Shown here: positions 1 through 10,462 of the stretch, in pieces | Layout of the letters: each line of letters starts with the position of its first letter | How positions within the stretch are numbered: position 1 is the first letter of the stretch | Assembly (NCBI GenBank): GCA_016710525.1 | Contig: JADJVQ010000003.1 | Location: 124,001 to 188,000 of the forward strand | DNA from: Burkholderiaceae bacterium | Lineage (GTDB): Bacteria > Pseudomonadota > Gammaproteobacteria > Burkholderiales > Burkholderiaceae_E | DNA: 64,000 nucleotides | Direction: 5' to 3' | The notes under the pieces: model-generated | Told to the model about the DNA's origin: nothing | Seen by the model: only the letters and a program-made list of their open reading frames with translations | Databases searched by the model: none | Made by a program: the position numbers and the translations under genes

Positions 1-1
1 G

Positions 2-1210
2 CGCAACACCCCGATCATCACCTTCGTGAACAAGCTCGATCGCGAGGTGCGTCCGCCGGTCGAGCTGCTCGAGGAGATCGAGTCGGTGCTGCACATCGAC
101 TGCGCGCCCGTCACCTGGCCGCTGGGCATGGGCAAGGTGTTCCGCGGCGTCTTCCACCTGCAGAACGACCGGCTGATGCGTTTCACGGGCGGCGAGGAGC
201 GGCTCAGTGACGAGGGCGAGCTCATCACCGGCCTGGACAATCCGCGGCTCGATGCGCTGTTCCCCAACGAAGTGGCCGACCTGCGCAACGACGTCGAGCT
301 GATCCGCGGCGCCAGCGAGCCGCTGTCGCTCGAGCGGTTCCTGGCCGGTACGCAGTCGCCGGTGTTCTTCGGCTCGGGCATCAACAACTTCGGTGTGCAG
401 GAAGTGCTGCAGGCGCTGATCGACTGGGCGCCGCCGCCGCAGGCGCGCGACGGCACGCTGCGCGTGGTCCAGCCCACCGAAACCCCGTTCAGCGGTTTCG
501 TCTTCAAGATCCAGGCCAACATGGATCCCAAGCACCGCGACCGCATCGCGTTCTTCCGGGTGTGTTCGGGCCGCTATTCGCCGGGCATCAAGGTACGCCA
601 CCTGCGCACCGCCAAGGACATGAAGCTGGGCAATGCGCTCACCTTCATGGCCAACGAACGGGTGGCCAGCGAAGACGCGGTCGCCGGCGACATCATCGGC
701 ATCCACAACCACGGTCAGCTGCAGATCGGCGACACGCTCACCGAAGGCGAGGCGCTCAGCTATCGGGGCATCCCTTACTTCGCACCGGAGCTGTTTCGCA
801 TCGCCCGGCCGCGCGATCCGTTCAAGTCCAAGCAGCTGCAAAAGGGCCTGCTCGAGCTGGGCGAAGAGGGTGCCATCCAGGTCTTCGAGACCGAGACCGG
901 CAATCTGCTGCTCGGCGCGGTCGGGGTGCTGCAGTTCGAGATCGTCGCGCAGCGGCTCGCGACCGAGTACAAGGTCGATGCCGTCTACGACGCGGCCGAC
1001 ATCCACACCGCGCGCTGGCTGATCTTTCCCAACGACGATGTGCGCAAGCGCTTCGAGCGCGAGCAGGCCGCGAAGATGGGCCGCGATGTCGACGAGAACC
1101 CGGTGTACCTGGCCAGCAACCGCTACAACCTGCAGGTCACCGAAGAGCGCTGGCCCGAGGTGGAGTTTCACGCCACCCGCGAGCACGGGCTGCGGATCGC
1201 GCAGGGCTGA
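2..1210 (+). CDS. prfC: Peptide chain release factor 3 (partial, 5' end outside window)
   Basis: RF3 is the translational GTPase that releases RF1/RF2 from the ribosome after termination. The frame is open from base 2, so the start lies upstream; about 402 residues are visible against roughly 530 in the family, so the P-loop and switch regions are missing. The G4 guanine-specificity motif NKLD is seen at visible residues 10-13 and is followed by RF3-specific text (EVRPPVELLEEIES). Domain II (GFVFKIQANMDPKHRD) and the domain III region (LLGAVGVLQFEIV) follow. It ends with TGA at 1208-1210. The next gene is convergent, with 87 bases between. The identification is firm from these motifs. Confidence 0.96.
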   Translation, partial: RNTPIITFVNKLDREVRPPVELLEEIESVLHIDCAPVTWPLGMGKVFRGVFHLQNDRLMRFTGGEERLSDEGELITGLDNPRLDALFPNEVADLRNDVELIRGASEPLSLERFLAGTQSPVFFGSGINNFGVQEVLQALIDWAPPPQARDGTLRVVQPTETPFSGFVFKIQANMDPKHRDRIAFFRVCSGRYSPGIKVRHLRTAKDMKLGNALTFMANERVASEDAVAGDIIGIHNHGQLQIGDTLTEGEALSYRGIPYFAPELFRIARPRDPFKSKQLQKGLLELGEEGAIQVFETETGNLLLGAVGVLQFEIVAQRLATEYKVDAVYDAADIHTARWLIFPNDDVRKRFEREQAAKMGRDVDENPVYLASNRYNLQVTEERWPEVEFHATREHGLRIAQG

Positions 1211-1297
1211 GCGCAGGGCTGAGCGCCGGGGTGCCGGCTGGGGTGGCGGCGCGGTTCTCGGACCGGATGCCGACCGAGTGCCCGAGCGGCGCGCGGG

Positions 1298-2007
1298 TCA
1301 GACGTGCCGTGTCAGGCCGCCGTCCACCCGAATATTCTGTCCCGTGATGTAACCCGCGCCCTCGCCGGCCAGGAAGGCCACCGTGCGGGCGATCTCCTCG
1401 ACCCGGCCGTAGCGCTGCAGCGGAATGCGCGCGCGCCGGTCTTCCTTTTCGGGCAGGCTGTCGATGAAGCCGGGCAGCACGTTGTTCATCCGGATGTTGT
1501 GCGCCGCATGCTGGTCCGAGAACAGTTTGGTGAAGTGCGCGAGAGCCGCGCGCAGCGTGCCGCTGACCGGGAACAGCGGGTCGGGCTCGAGCGCCGCGTA
1601 GGTGCTGATGTTGATGATCGACCCCCTCCCTGGGCCGTCATGATCGGCACCACCAGCCGTGCCAGCCGCAGCACCGGCATCAGGATGATGTCCAGGCCGC
1701 GATGCCAGTCGTCGTCGGCAATGGTGAGCAGTTCGCCCTTGGGCGGATGCGGGGATGACGACACCACCGCATCGATGCGCCCGAAGGCGGTCATCGCGGC
1801 CTGCACGGCGCGGGCCAGGTCGGCCGCCTCGAGCACGCTGCCGGTGATGCCGACGCCGCCCAGTTCGCGGCCCAGCGCTTCGCCCTTGCCGCTGGCCGAC
1901 ATCACCGCCACCTGCCAGCCCTGCGCGGCCAGCTCGCGCGCGCTGGCCGCGCCCATGCCGCTGCCCGCGGCGGTGATCAGGGCCACGCGGGCCGGAGTGC
2001 TCGACAT
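1298..2007 (-). pseudogene. SDR-family oxidoreductase, broken by a frameshift
   Basis: A short-chain dehydrogenase/reductase read leftward in two frames. The N-terminal part (2007 down to about 1630) has the Rossmann motif TAAGSGMG near residues 12-19 and the helix AQGWQVAVMSA. The C-terminal part runs from about 1630 to 1298 and ends IRVDGGLTRHV, the usual SDR tail. The break lies at the G-rich run near 1625-1633: shifting one base there joins IMTAQG to SIINISTYAALEPDP and on to NNVLPGFIDSLPE. A classical YxxxK catalytic pair is not obvious at the expected place. The ATG at 2005-2007 is 1 nt after the panC stop, so this is the last gene of the hydrolase-panC operon. Sequencing error and true decay are both possible. 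Confidence 0.8.
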
Positions 2008-2008
2008 G

Positions 2009-2893
<885 letters not shown>

Positions 2894-3562
2894 TCAGCCG
2901 ACATGCAGGGCAAGGAACTCGAGCGCGCGCTGCCTGGCCAGTGCCGCGCTGGGCGCGTCATAGGAGCCGCGGTGATCGCAATTGAAGCCGTGGCCAGCCG
3001 CGTAGAAGTGCGCAATCGCCTGCGGATGCGCGGCGGCGATTTCGCGGGCCTGTGCGAGCGTGGGCGACTTGTCCTGATCGGCGAACTGGAACATGACCGG
3101 GCAGCGTGCCTTTGAGGCGATCTGGCCGTAGATGCCGCCGCCGTAGTAGGGAATCGAGCAGGCCAGGCCCGACACCTTGGCCGCAGCCACCCAGGCCACG
3201 GTGCCGCCCCAGCAGTAGCCCACGATCCCCACCTTGCCGGCGCTGGCGACATGCGCCACGCAGGTTTCGACATCGCGCAGCGCGTCGTCCAGGCTGACCT
3301 TCTGCATCACCGCGACGCCGGCCTGGATCTCGTCGGGCGAGTAGCCGGTGTCGTAGCCGCGCTGCGCCCGGTCGAACAGTGCCGGCGCGATCGCCAGGTA
3401 TCCGTCGGCCGCGTAGCCGTCGGTGACCGCGCGGATGTGGCTGTTGACGCCGAAGATCTCCGGGGCGATCACGATCGCGCCGCGCGCCTTGCCGGCGGGC
3501 TGCGCGACATAGGCCTGGAAGCGGTGGCCGTCGGCCGATTGAAGCTCGATGAACTGACCCAT
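2894..3562 (-). CDS. Dienelactone hydrolase family protein
   Basis: Alpha/beta hydrolase of the DLH family, which opens dienelactone to maleylacetate in aromatic degradation; many paralogues have other esterase roles. The protein is 222 residues. The nucleophile Cys117 is in GYCWGG, the acid is in ADQDKS (Asp162/164), and His191 is in AAGHGFNC. The conserved Glu is in IAPEIFG (about residue 36). The frame is open further upstream, but the ATG at 3562 has a good GGGAG site just before it and gives the usual DLH N-terminus, so I chose it. It is first in a leftward operon with panC. True substrate unknown; no chlorocatechol genes are nearby. Confidence 0.9.
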   Translation of the reverse strand: MGQFIELQSADGHRFQAYVAQPAGKARGAIVIAPEIFGVNSHIRAVTDGYAADGYLAIAPALFDRAQRGYDTGYSPDEIQAGVAVMQKVSLDDALRDVETCVAHVASAGKVGIVGYCWGGTVAWVAAAKVSGLACSIPYYGGGIYGQIASKARCPVMFQFADQDKSPTLAQAREIAAAHPQAIAHFYAAGHGFNCDHRGSYDAPSAALARQRALEFLALHVG

Positions 3563-3897
3563 GCTGTTGTCTCCCTGCGGCGTGGCCGCGGCGGTGTGTC
3601 TGATGAAAATATCGCGCGACGGGCGAACCGGCAAAGCCCGCAGGACGGCGCATTGCGTCGAGCCGGCGATTCTAGCGGTGAATGACGTCGGCCCGGCAAT
3701 CGCCAACAGCGGCCATGCGGATGTTCAGATGCGGGGGTGGCCCGTTCGATGATCGCGGCGCAGTCGGTGCCCGCGGGCAGCGCGCCATAGGTTGGTGCCC
3801 GCGGCCAGCCGTGCCCGTCAATGTGCGAACTCAATCTCGATCGTGCGCATGCTCGAGCGCGTGCCGGGCCGCGACGCGTGGAGCGCCCGGGTCGCGA
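3563..3897. other. Intergenic region upstream of the dienelactone hydrolase operon
   Basis: 335 bases without a convincing gene, between the folE stop and the hydrolase start (both leftward). Reading the minus strand, TTGCCG (3699-3694) and TAGAAT (3674-3669) are separated by 19 bases and could be a weak sigma-70 promoter giving a leader of roughly 100 nt for the hydrolase operon. Nothing else stands out. Confidence 0.4.
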
Positions 3898-4518
3898 TCA
3901 GCGCGCCGGCAGCACCCGCATGAATTCGCTGCGCAGCTGCATGTCGTGCTCGAAGCAGCCCGAGAAGGCCTGCGTGACCACGCGTTCGTCGCCGCGCCGG
4001 TCTTCGCCCAGCAGCAGGCACAGCTGCTCGGCTTCGATCACGCAGGCCGCTCCGTGCGCGTGCCCATGCTCGCGCAGCGCGTCGACGATGTCCCGGGTCA
4101 GCCATTCCTGGTAGGTGAAGCGGTGGCCGATCGCATCGACCATCCGGGCGATGCGCCCGAAGCCGTGCAGGCGTCCGCCGGGCACGTAGCCGACATGGGC
4201 GACACCCCGAAAGGGCACCAGGTGATGAGGGCAGACGCCGTGGACCGCGATTCCGCGCACGATCACCAGATCGGCCCGCGGGTCGGCGAAGCCCTCGCCC
4301 AGCGCCTGCGCCGGATCCATCGCATAGCCGCCCAGCAGGCGGCGCTCCCACAGTTCGCGCACCCGCTGCGGCGTGCGTCCGGTGTGGGCACCTTCGGGCG
4401 CGACCCCGCAGGCGCACAGCAGCGCGGTGATCGCGGCCTCGAAAGCCTGGGGATCGAACTGGCCGCTGCGCGGGATGCCGATGCCGGTGCATGGCGCCGG
4501 CGGATGGTCGTGGCTCAC
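3898..4518 (-). CDS. folE: GTP cyclohydrolase I (FolE type)
   Basis: Converts GTP to 7,8-dihydroneopterin triphosphate, the first step of folate/pterin synthesis; a zinc enzyme. With the GTG at 4516-4518 the protein is 206 residues. The zinc ligands can be placed: Cys96 and His99 in GVCPHHLVPF and Cys167 in EAEQLCLLL; the 71-residue spacing equals that of E. coli Cys110-Cys181. The block GFGRIARMVDAIGHRFTYQE is also typical. The frame is open further upstream into the preceding amidohydrolase, but the GTG start, 10 nt after that gene's stop, avoids overlap. Why it follows an amidohydrolase is not clear. A more distant relative of the canonical enzyme, but key residues are intact. Confidence 0.92.
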   Translation of the reverse strand: MSHDHPPAPCTGIGIPRSGQFDPQAFEAAITALLCACGVAPEGAHTGRTPQRVRELWERRLLGGYAMDPAQALGEGFADPRADLVIVRGIAVHGVCPHHLVPFRGVAHVGYVPGGRLHGFGRIARMVDAIGHRFTYQEWLTRDIVDALREHGHAHGAACVIEAEQLCLLLGEDRRGDERVVTQAFSGCFEHDMQLRSEFMRVLPAR

Positions 4519-4528
4519 CGGCCGCGAT

Positions 4529-5698
4529 TCAGGCGGGCGCGAGCTTGCGCTCGATGACCTGCGCAAAGAAGCTGGCGCCCAGCGGCAGCGCGGCATCGTT
4601 GAAGTCGTAGCCCGGGTTGTGCACTTCGCAGGAACCTTCGACGTCGCCGTTGCCGATATTCACGAAGCAGCCGGGCACCTGTTCGAGCATGTAGGAGAAG
4701 TCTTCGGAGGCCATGATCAGCGGCATGTCGGTCGCGACATGGTCGGCGCCCACGAGGGCTTCGCAGACCGACTGGGCGAACGTGGCCTGCTCGAGATCGT
4801 TGACCAGCGGTGCGAAGTTGACCCGGAAGTCGACTTGCGCGCTGGCGCCCATCGACTCGGCCACGCCCTGCGCGACCCGGCGCATGTTGCGCTCGATCAG
4901 TGCCATGGTGTCGTTCGAGAACGCCCGGACCGTGCCCGACAGGCGCGCGGTCTGGGGAATCACGTTGTAGGCGTCGCCGGCGCGGAACTGGGTGATCGAC
5001 AGCACGGCGGTGTCGACCGGGCGCACGTTGCGCGACACGATGGTCTGCAGCGTGCTGGCGATCTGGACTCCGACCATCAGCGGATCGACCGACGACTCGG
5101 GGCGCGCGCCGTGCGCGCCGACTCCGATGATGTCGATGTCGAAGAATGCGCCGCCGGCCATCATCGGCCCCTTGTGAACCGAAAATCGTCCGACCGCCAG
5201 CTTGGGCCGGTTGTGCATGCCGAACAGGCTCTGGCAGGGAAAGCGCTGGAACAGCCCGTCGGCCAGCATCGCGCGGGCCCCGCCCAGGCCTTCTTCGGCC
5301 GGCTGGAAGATGAAGTTCACGGTGCCGTCGAATCGACGCGTGGCCGCCAGGTAGCGCGCTGCGCCCAGCAGCATGGCGGTGTGGCCGTCGTGGCCGCAGG
5401 CGTGCATCCGGCCGGCGTGGGTCGAGCAGTGCGCGAAGGTGTTGGCCTCCTCGACAGGCAGGGCGTCCATGTCGGCGCGCAGGCCGACGCTGCGTGTCGA
5501 GCTGCCCTGGCGCAGCACGCCCACGACGCCGGTTCGCCCGACGCCCCGATGCACCGAGATGCCGAAACTCTCGAGCTGGCGCGCCACCAGGTCCGCGGTG
5601 CGCTGTTCCTCGAAGCCGAGCTCCGGGTGGGCATGGATGTCCCGGCGCCATGCGGTCATCTGGCCGTGGCCTTCCTGGATCAGGGGAATGATTTTCAT
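4529..5698 (-). CDS. M20-family amidohydrolase (hippurate hydrolase/HipO-like)
   Basis: Cytoplasmic metal-dependent aminoacylase-type enzyme that cleaves N-acyl amino acids. The 389-residue protein opens with IQEGHGQMTAWRRDIHAHPE, typical of the HipO/AmhX branch. The metal-binding motif HACGHDGHTAML is near residues 100-111, followed by FQPAEEGLGGA with the catalytic acid pair, and a lid/dimerisation domain with GVGAHGARPE. A last metal-site segment is MASEDFSYMLEQVPG. The ATG at 5698 gives the standard start. It is 47 nt after a second M20 gene and 10 nt before folE, so the three probably share a transcript. Substrate cannot be deduced. Confidence 0.9.
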   Translation of the reverse strand: MKIIPLIQEGHGQMTAWRRDIHAHPELGFEEQRTADLVARQLESFGISVHRGVGRTGVVGVLRQGSSTRSVGLRADMDALPVEEANTFAHCSTHAGRMHACGHDGHTAMLLGAARYLAATRRFDGTVNFIFQPAEEGLGGARAMLADGLFQRFPCQSLFGMHNRPKLAVGRFSVHKGPMMAGGAFFDIDIIGVGAHGARPESSVDPLMVGVQIASTLQTIVSRNVRPVDTAVLSITQFRAGDAYNVIPQTARLSGTVRAFSNDTMALIERNMRRVAQGVAESMGASAQVDFRVNFAPLVNDLEQATFAQSVCEALVGADHVATDMPLIMASEDFSYMLEQVPGCFVNIGNGDVEGSCEVHNPGYDFNDAALPLGASFFAQVIERKLAPA

Positions 5699-5745
5699 CT
5701 GCGGACTCCGTGCGTGTCGGGAAGGCGGGCGCCGTGCCCGCGAGC

Positions 5746-7032
5746 TCAGCGGGGCGTGGTGCCGCACCACTGGGCGATGAACAGGGCGATGGTCTGGGTG
5801 ACGCGGCGTACCGATTCGATCTCGACCCGCTCGTCGAACGCATGGATGCGCTCGGCGGTGGGGCCGTAGACCAGGGTGGGAATGCCGGCATACAGCCCGA
5901 AGAAGCGCGCGTCCGTCGTGCCGGTGCTGGCGGTGGTCTCGAGCGGCTTGCCGGTGACCAGGCCGTGGCAGCGCGCCAGTACCGCCTGCGCCTCGGTGCC
6001 GGCCGGCAGTTCCCAGCCTTCGGCCATGAAGCCGTGGTAGATCACCTGCGGGGGATTGGCGCTGAGATAGGGGTCGGCCGCGGCAGCCGCCGCGACGCAG
6101 GCCTCGACCTCGGCTCGGACCTGCTCGATCGACTGCCCGGGGAACAGGCTGATGCGCATGTCGAAGGTGCTCCACGCGGGCACCGACGAGGTCCAGTCGC
6201 CGCCTTCGATGCGGCTCACCACGAAGTTGATCGGGTGCGCATGTCCTGCGAATGCCGGGTGGCCGCGCTCGTTCCATTCGTGCTCGAGCCGGTGCAGTGC
6301 CTGCATGATCGGGAAGCAGGCTTCGATCGCGTTGGCGCCGCTGCCCGCGACCGCGACGTGGGCCGGCCGGCCGCGCACCTTGACCTGGAACCAGATCACG
6401 CCCACCTGCGCCAGCATCAGCTGCTCGGCCATCGGCTCGGGAATGATCGCGGCATCGCCCCGATACCCGCGCTCCAGGCAGGCCAGGGCGCCATTGCCGG
6501 TGCATTCTTCTTCGATCACCGATTGCAGGTAGACATCGCCAGCGGGCGCCAGGCCGCATCGGGCCAGCGCGTCCATCGCGAACAGGCTGGCAGCCAGTCC
6601 GGCCTTCATGTCGCCGGCGCCCCGGCCGTGCATCCAGCCGTTGCGCACCACCGGCACGAACGGTGGCGTGGCCCACATGTCCAGCGGCCCGGTGGGAACG
6701 ACATCGATGTGGCCGTTCAGGATCAGCGAGCGGCCTGGCGTGCCGCCGTCGGGCGTGCGGGCCCGGTGCGCGCCCACCACATTCCAGGCGTTCTCGTACG
6801 ACACCGCCACGGGGGAGAAGCCGGGCAGGTGGCGGATCTTGTCGACCTCGACCTTCCAGCGGTCGACGCTCAGGCCACGGTCGGCATAGGCACGGGCCAT
6901 CACATCCTGGGCGGGGGCTTCTTCGCCGCGCAACGACGGAATGCGCGTGATGTCGGCGAGAAATCGGATTTCTTCGTCGAATCCCGCATCGACGGCGTCG
7001 AGCAGGCGTTGATTCAGTCGATCGTCGGTCAT
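5746..7032 (-). CDS. ArgE/DapE-type M20 deacylase
   Basis: Zinc-dependent deacylase/peptidase of 428 residues in the ArgE/DapE/ACY1 branch. Motifs in order: LILNGHIDVVPTGP (first metal His and the Asp two residues on), MHGRGAGDMKAG (bridging Asp), VIEEECTGNGA (catalytic Glu pair), AAIIPEP, and the dimerisation domain GRPAHVAVAGSGANA. The C-terminal metal region is TTDARFFGLYAG. The preceding gap of 116 bases holds an imperfect palindrome (7080-7096). It differs in subfamily from the M20 enzyme downstream, so the pair is not a simple tandem duplication. Both probably serve breakdown of N-acylated amino acids or peptides, but the substrate is open. Confidence 0.9.
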   Translation of the reverse strand: MTDDRLNQRLLDAVDAGFDEEIRFLADITRIPSLRGEEAPAQDVMARAYADRGLSVDRWKVEVDKIRHLPGFSPVAVSYENAWNVVGAHRARTPDGGTPGRSLILNGHIDVVPTGPLDMWATPPFVPVVRNGWMHGRGAGDMKAGLAASLFAMDALARCGLAPAGDVYLQSVIEEECTGNGALACLERGYRGDAAIIPEPMAEQLMLAQVGVIWFQVKVRGRPAHVAVAGSGANAIEACFPIMQALHRLEHEWNERGHPAFAGHAHPINFVVSRIEGGDWTSSVPAWSTFDMRISLFPGQSIEQVRAEVEACVAAAAAADPYLSANPPQVIYHGFMAEGWELPAGTEAQAVLARCHGLVTGKPLETTASTGTTDARFFGLYAGIPTLVYGPTAERIHAFDERVEIESVRRVTQTIALFIAQWCGTTPR

Positions 7033-7079
7033 TGTCTCGGGTCCGCCAGCCTTCGGGCCGGCTTCAGGTCGGATAAGCG

Positions 7080-7096
7080 TGATACAAAATGTTGCA
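7080..7096. promoter_or_regulatory. Imperfect palindrome upstream of the M20 deacylase
   Basis: TGATACA and TGTTGCA flank an AAA centre; 5 of 7 positions match as an inverted repeat. It sits 47 bases before the deacylase ATG in a locally AT-richer stretch, a plausible operator position. The regulator is unknown. Confidence 0.25.
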
Positions 7097-7148
7097 TGAA
7101 TCGTAGCGCATCGCGCGGGCCACGGACCGGGTCACCCCGGATCGGCGC

Positions 7149-8126
7149 CTAGCTGGTGAGCAGTGCAGCATAGCGGGCCAGATCGACATTGCCCCCGGAC
7201 ACGATCACACCCACCCGCTGCCCCTCGAGATGCCGAACGCCTTGCAGCAGCGCCGCGGCGGCCAGGCAGCCGGTCGGTTCGACCACCAGCTTCATGCGCT
7301 CGGCAAAAAATTTCATCGTGGCGATCAGCTGCGCGTCGGTCACGGTGATGACCTCGTCGACGCATTCGCGCATGACCGCGAAGGTCAGTTCGCCCGCGTG
7401 CAGGGTTTGTGCGCCATCGGCGATGGTCTCGGGCAGCGCGATGTGCACGATGCGGCCCAGTGCGAGGGACTGCTGCACATCGTTGCCGGCCTGCGGTTCG
7501 ACGCCGATCACCTTGCAGGCCGGCGCCAGGTGGCGGGCCGCCACCGCGCAGCCCGAGATGAGCCCGCCCCCGCCCACGCAGACCAGCAGCGCATCGAGCG
7601 GCCCTTCGCCCATCGCGGCCACGTCTTCGATCAGTTCGAGGGCCGCGGTGCCCTGGCCGGCCATCACGTGGGCATGGTCGTAGGGCGGAATCAGGGTCAT
7701 GCCGCGATCCTTCGCCAGGCGTGCGCCGATCGCTTCGCGGTCTTCGTGGCGACGGTCGTACAGCACCACCTCGGCGCCATAGCCGCGAGTCGCCTCGATC
7801 TTGATGGCCGGTGCGTCCTTGGGCATCACGATCGTCGCGGGCATGCCGAGCAGGCGCGCCGACAGCGCCACCGCCTGGGCGTGATTGCCCGACGAGAACG
7901 CCACTGCGCCGGCGCGGCGCTGAGCCTCGCTGAACTGCGAAAGCGCGTTGTAGGCGCCACGAAATTTGAAGGCCCCGATGCGCTGCAGGTTCTCGCATTT
8001 GAAGAAGACCGACGCGCCGGTGCGGGCGTCGGCGGTTCGCGAGCGCAGGGTGGGGGTGCGGTGCGCGACCGGTGCCAGTCGGCGGGCGGCGGCCGCGATG
8101 TCGTCGAAACAGATGGGCAGTGTCAT
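7149..8126 (-). CDS. Threonine/serine dehydratase (PLP fold type II)
   Basis: PLP-dependent enzyme that deaminates threonine or serine to the 2-keto acid, or acts as serine racemase; catabolic type without an ACT domain (325 residues). The Schiff-base lysine is in [11 protein letters not shown] (about residue 53), followed by the substrate loop SSGNHAQA, the phosphate-binding GGGGLISG, and VSGGNVDL near the end. I used the ATG at 8126; another in-frame ATG lies at 8141, and neither has a strong ribosome site. The MFS gene at 8192 is divergent. Context with two amidohydrolases suggests amino-acid catabolism, but whether it is a dehydratase or racemase cannot be read from sequence. Confidence 0.9.
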   Translation of the reverse strand: MTLPICFDDIAAAARRLAPVAHRTPTLRSRTADARTGASVFFKCENLQRIGAFKFRGAYNALSQFSEAQRRAGAVAFSSGNHAQAVALSARLLGMPATIVMPKDAPAIKIEATRGYGAEVVLYDRRHEDREAIGARLAKDRGMTLIPPYDHAHVMAGQGTAALELIEDVAAMGEGPLDALLVCVGGGGLISGCAVAARHLAPACKVIGVEPQAGNDVQQSLALGRIVHIALPETIADGAQTLHAGELTFAVMRECVDEVITVTDAQLIATMKFFAERMKLVVEPTGCLAAAALLQGVRHLEGQRVGVIVSGGNVDLARYAALLTS

Positions 8127-8191
8127 GGATGGGAGTGTCATGCCGGAACGGCCGCTCTTGCAAACGATCGGCACGCCGACCACAGTGCCCC

Positions 8192-9377
8192 ATGCGCACA
8201 ACCTCGGCCATCGCCTGGATCGTCACCGCCGAACTGCTCGGCACCGCCCTCTGGTTCAGCGTCAATGGCGTGGCCGACCAGCTCGCCCGCGAGTGGGGCA
8301 TCGGGGTGGCGCAGGTCGGCGGGCTGACCAGTGCGGTGCAGGTCGGTTTCATCGCCGGCACCTTGGCCATTTCCTTGTCGGGCCTGGCCGACCGGTTCGC
8401 CGCAAGCCGAATTTTCGTGGCTGGTGCGGTTCTCGGCGCGGGGGCCAACGCCATGATGCCGCTCTTGGCCCAATCCGCCGGCCAAGCGGTGCTCTGGCGT
8501 CTGCTGACCGGTGTGGCGCTGGCAGGGATCTATCCGATGGGCATGAAGCTGGTGGTCGGCTGGGCGCCGCACCGGGCCGGGGAGATGCTGGGCTGGCTGG
8601 TCGGCATGCTGGCGATCGGCACCGCCCTGCCACACCTGTTGCGCGCCACCGGCGGCACGCTGGCCTGGCAGACGCAGATGCTGGCCGCCTCCGGCCTGGC
8701 GCTGGTCGCGGGTGCCATTGTCTGGCGCCTGGGCGATGGCCCGCATGCGATGAACGGTTCGCGCGCCGGCCGCATCGGCTGGGGCAGGGTGCTGGGCGCC
8801 TTCCGGGTGCCGGCATTCCGGGCTTCCGCATTCGGGTATTTCGGCCACATGTGGGAGTTGTACGCAATGCTGACCCTGACGCCCTTCCTGGTCGCCCGTG
8901 TCTTCGAGCGCGCCGGCGGCGCCGACCCGGTGCGGGTCGCGGTGTGGTCTTTTGCCACGGTGGCCGCGGGCGCCCTGGGGTGTGTCTTTGGCGGCTGGCT
9001 GAGCCGGCGCACCGGCAGTGCGCGGGTGGCCGCCGGCGCCCTGGCCGGATCCGCGGCGATGTGCCTGCTTTATCCGCTGATCGCGCCTGTCGCCCCGCCA
9101 GGGGTGCTGCTGGCCGCGCTGTTGTTTTGGGGCGCGGCGGCGATGTCGGATTCGCCGCAGTTTTCGGCGATGTCGGCCCAGGCCTGTCCCAGGGAGCTGA
9201 TGGGCAGTGCGCTGGCGATCCAGAACAGCATCGGGTTTCTTCATCACGGTACTGGGTATCCAGCTGGCCAGCGGGTGTTTCGACATGCTGGGCGAACGGG
9301 TGGCCTGGCTGCTTGCACCAGGGCCTGTGCTTGGACTGATCGCCCTGCGCCCGGTGCTGGGCTTGGAGCGCACGTGA
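8192..9377 (+). pseudogene. MFS transporter, frameshifted near its 3' end
   Basis: Major facilitator superfamily permease of about 395 residues with the usual alternating hydrophobic segments; the first starts [17 protein letters not shown], and a loop 2-3 motif is seen at [12 protein letters not shown]. The reading frame from the ATG at 8192 is good to about 9235 ([10 protein letters not shown]), then becomes hydrophilic and arginine-rich. Shifting one base at 9235-9240 (GGGTTTCTTC) restores [16 protein letters not shown] and a terminal helix, ending with TGA at 9375-9377, 8 nt before the convergent next gene. So the intact gene is 8192-9377 with one extra base. Substrate unknown. Confidence 0.8.
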
Positions 9378-9385
9378 CGCGCGCG

Positions 9386-10198
9386 CTAAAGCGGCAGTGC
9401 GCTGACCGATCCCCAGCAGCCCAGCGCGCACGCCGAGACTGTGATGGCGCCCCTGCGGAACCACCATGTCGCCGGGTTGCCAGACGGCTGGTGGGCCGCC
9501 AGCAGCAGGGGCAGCCACATCGCCAGGATGAGCAGCATGGTCACGGTGTGCGCGATATCGCCCGACAACAGGCCATCGGCCGCCGCGGTGACGATGGCCA
9601 CCGCGCAAACCGCGCCGGCATAGGGCGAGCCGCCCGGTCCCTGGCAGTGGCGGGTGTGGATCCATGACAACGCCATCACCCCGGCCAGGAAGACCAGGGC
9701 AATGGCCTGCGCGGCCGGGTCGGCAGGCCCTTGGGTTGGCAGCAGTGCCGGATTCCAGGCGGCCAGACCCAGCAGGGCGAGTGTGCAGGGCGCCACCGCG
9801 CCACTCCAGCTGAGCGCCTGGCGCCGGCTGGACAGGCTGTCATGTGCCTGGGCGACCGCGAGTGCGGCGCCGGCGCTGGCCAGCGGGACGAGCGCGCCCG
9901 AGCCGCCGCCCAGCGCGACCGCGCCGGCGCAGACCAGCAGAAGCAGCCCTTCGAGAGCGGCCCTACCGGCCACCGACGAAACAATGGTGATCGACAGAGC
10001 CAGCGCCACGACCCCGCGCCAGGCGGGGTCCGGCAACGGCGGGAACTCGCCATGCCGCAACTGGACCCAGGTGAGCAAGGCGATGGCCAGCCACCAGGTC
10101 AGCAGTGCCCGCGGCGCGGGCAGGCTGCGCCCGTCGATCCGAGCAGGGCTCAGGTCGGGCAGTGACAGCAGCTGGAAAGTCAAGGGAGAAGTAGTCAT
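9386..10198 (-). CDS. Multi-pass membrane protein of unknown function
   Basis: I do not recognise a family. With the ATG at 10196-10198 the protein is 270 residues; the frame is open further upstream, but that part is arginine/proline-rich and unlike coding sequence. A GGGAG motif precedes the ATG by a few bases. About seven or eight hydrophobic segments can be seen, starting with [14 protein letters not shown] (near residue 35) and ending with [14 protein letters not shown]. Loops are short, there is no signal peptide and there are no obvious catalytic motifs. Convergent with the MFS gene to its left. It could be a small transporter or integral membrane scaffold. Confidence 0.65.
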   Translation of the reverse strand: MTTSPLTFQLLSLPDLSPARIDGRSLPAPRALLTWWLAIALLTWVQLRHGEFPPLPDPAWRGVVALALSITIVSSVAGRAALEGLLLLVCAGAVALGGGSGALVPLASAGAALAVAQAHDSLSSRRQALSWSGAVAPCTLALLGLAAWNPALLPTQGPADPAAQAIALVFLAGVMALSWIHTRHCQGPGGSPYAGAVCAVAIVTAAADGLLSGDIAHTVTMLLILAMWLPLLLAAHQPSGNPATWWFRRGAITVSACALGCWGSVSALPL

Positions 10199-10277
10199 CA
10201 ATCTGAATCGGAGCCGCAAGGGTCGGCACAATACCGCATTGCGGAAGCTGAGTGCGCCGACCGCAATGATCCGACGC

Positions 10278-10294
10278 TTGCTGACAATCAGCAA
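10278..10294. promoter_or_regulatory. Perfect palindrome between divergent genes
   Basis: TTGCTGA and TCAGCAA are perfect 7-base arms around CAA. It contains the T-N11-A spacing favoured by LysR regulators. It lies about 80 bases upstream of the membrane-protein ATG at 10198 and about 160-185 bases before the MFS gene on the other strand, in an otherwise gene-free stretch (10199-10450). A LysR gene lies 1.2 kb away (11511-12671). Confidence 0.4.
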
Positions 10295-10462
10295 TGCCCC
10301 AAAAGGGGGAGGTTCGGCGGTAGGAGCTGGCGCATCGGGGGAATCGGCCGCCGGGTGACCTCCTTTTGGCGTAGGCCACGCGCGGCGCGCGCGAGTGATC
10401 ACGGACCCGTTGCAGGGGCCAGGCGCCCCGCTTTGTGTATTGTCGCGGTCATGAATGCCCTC

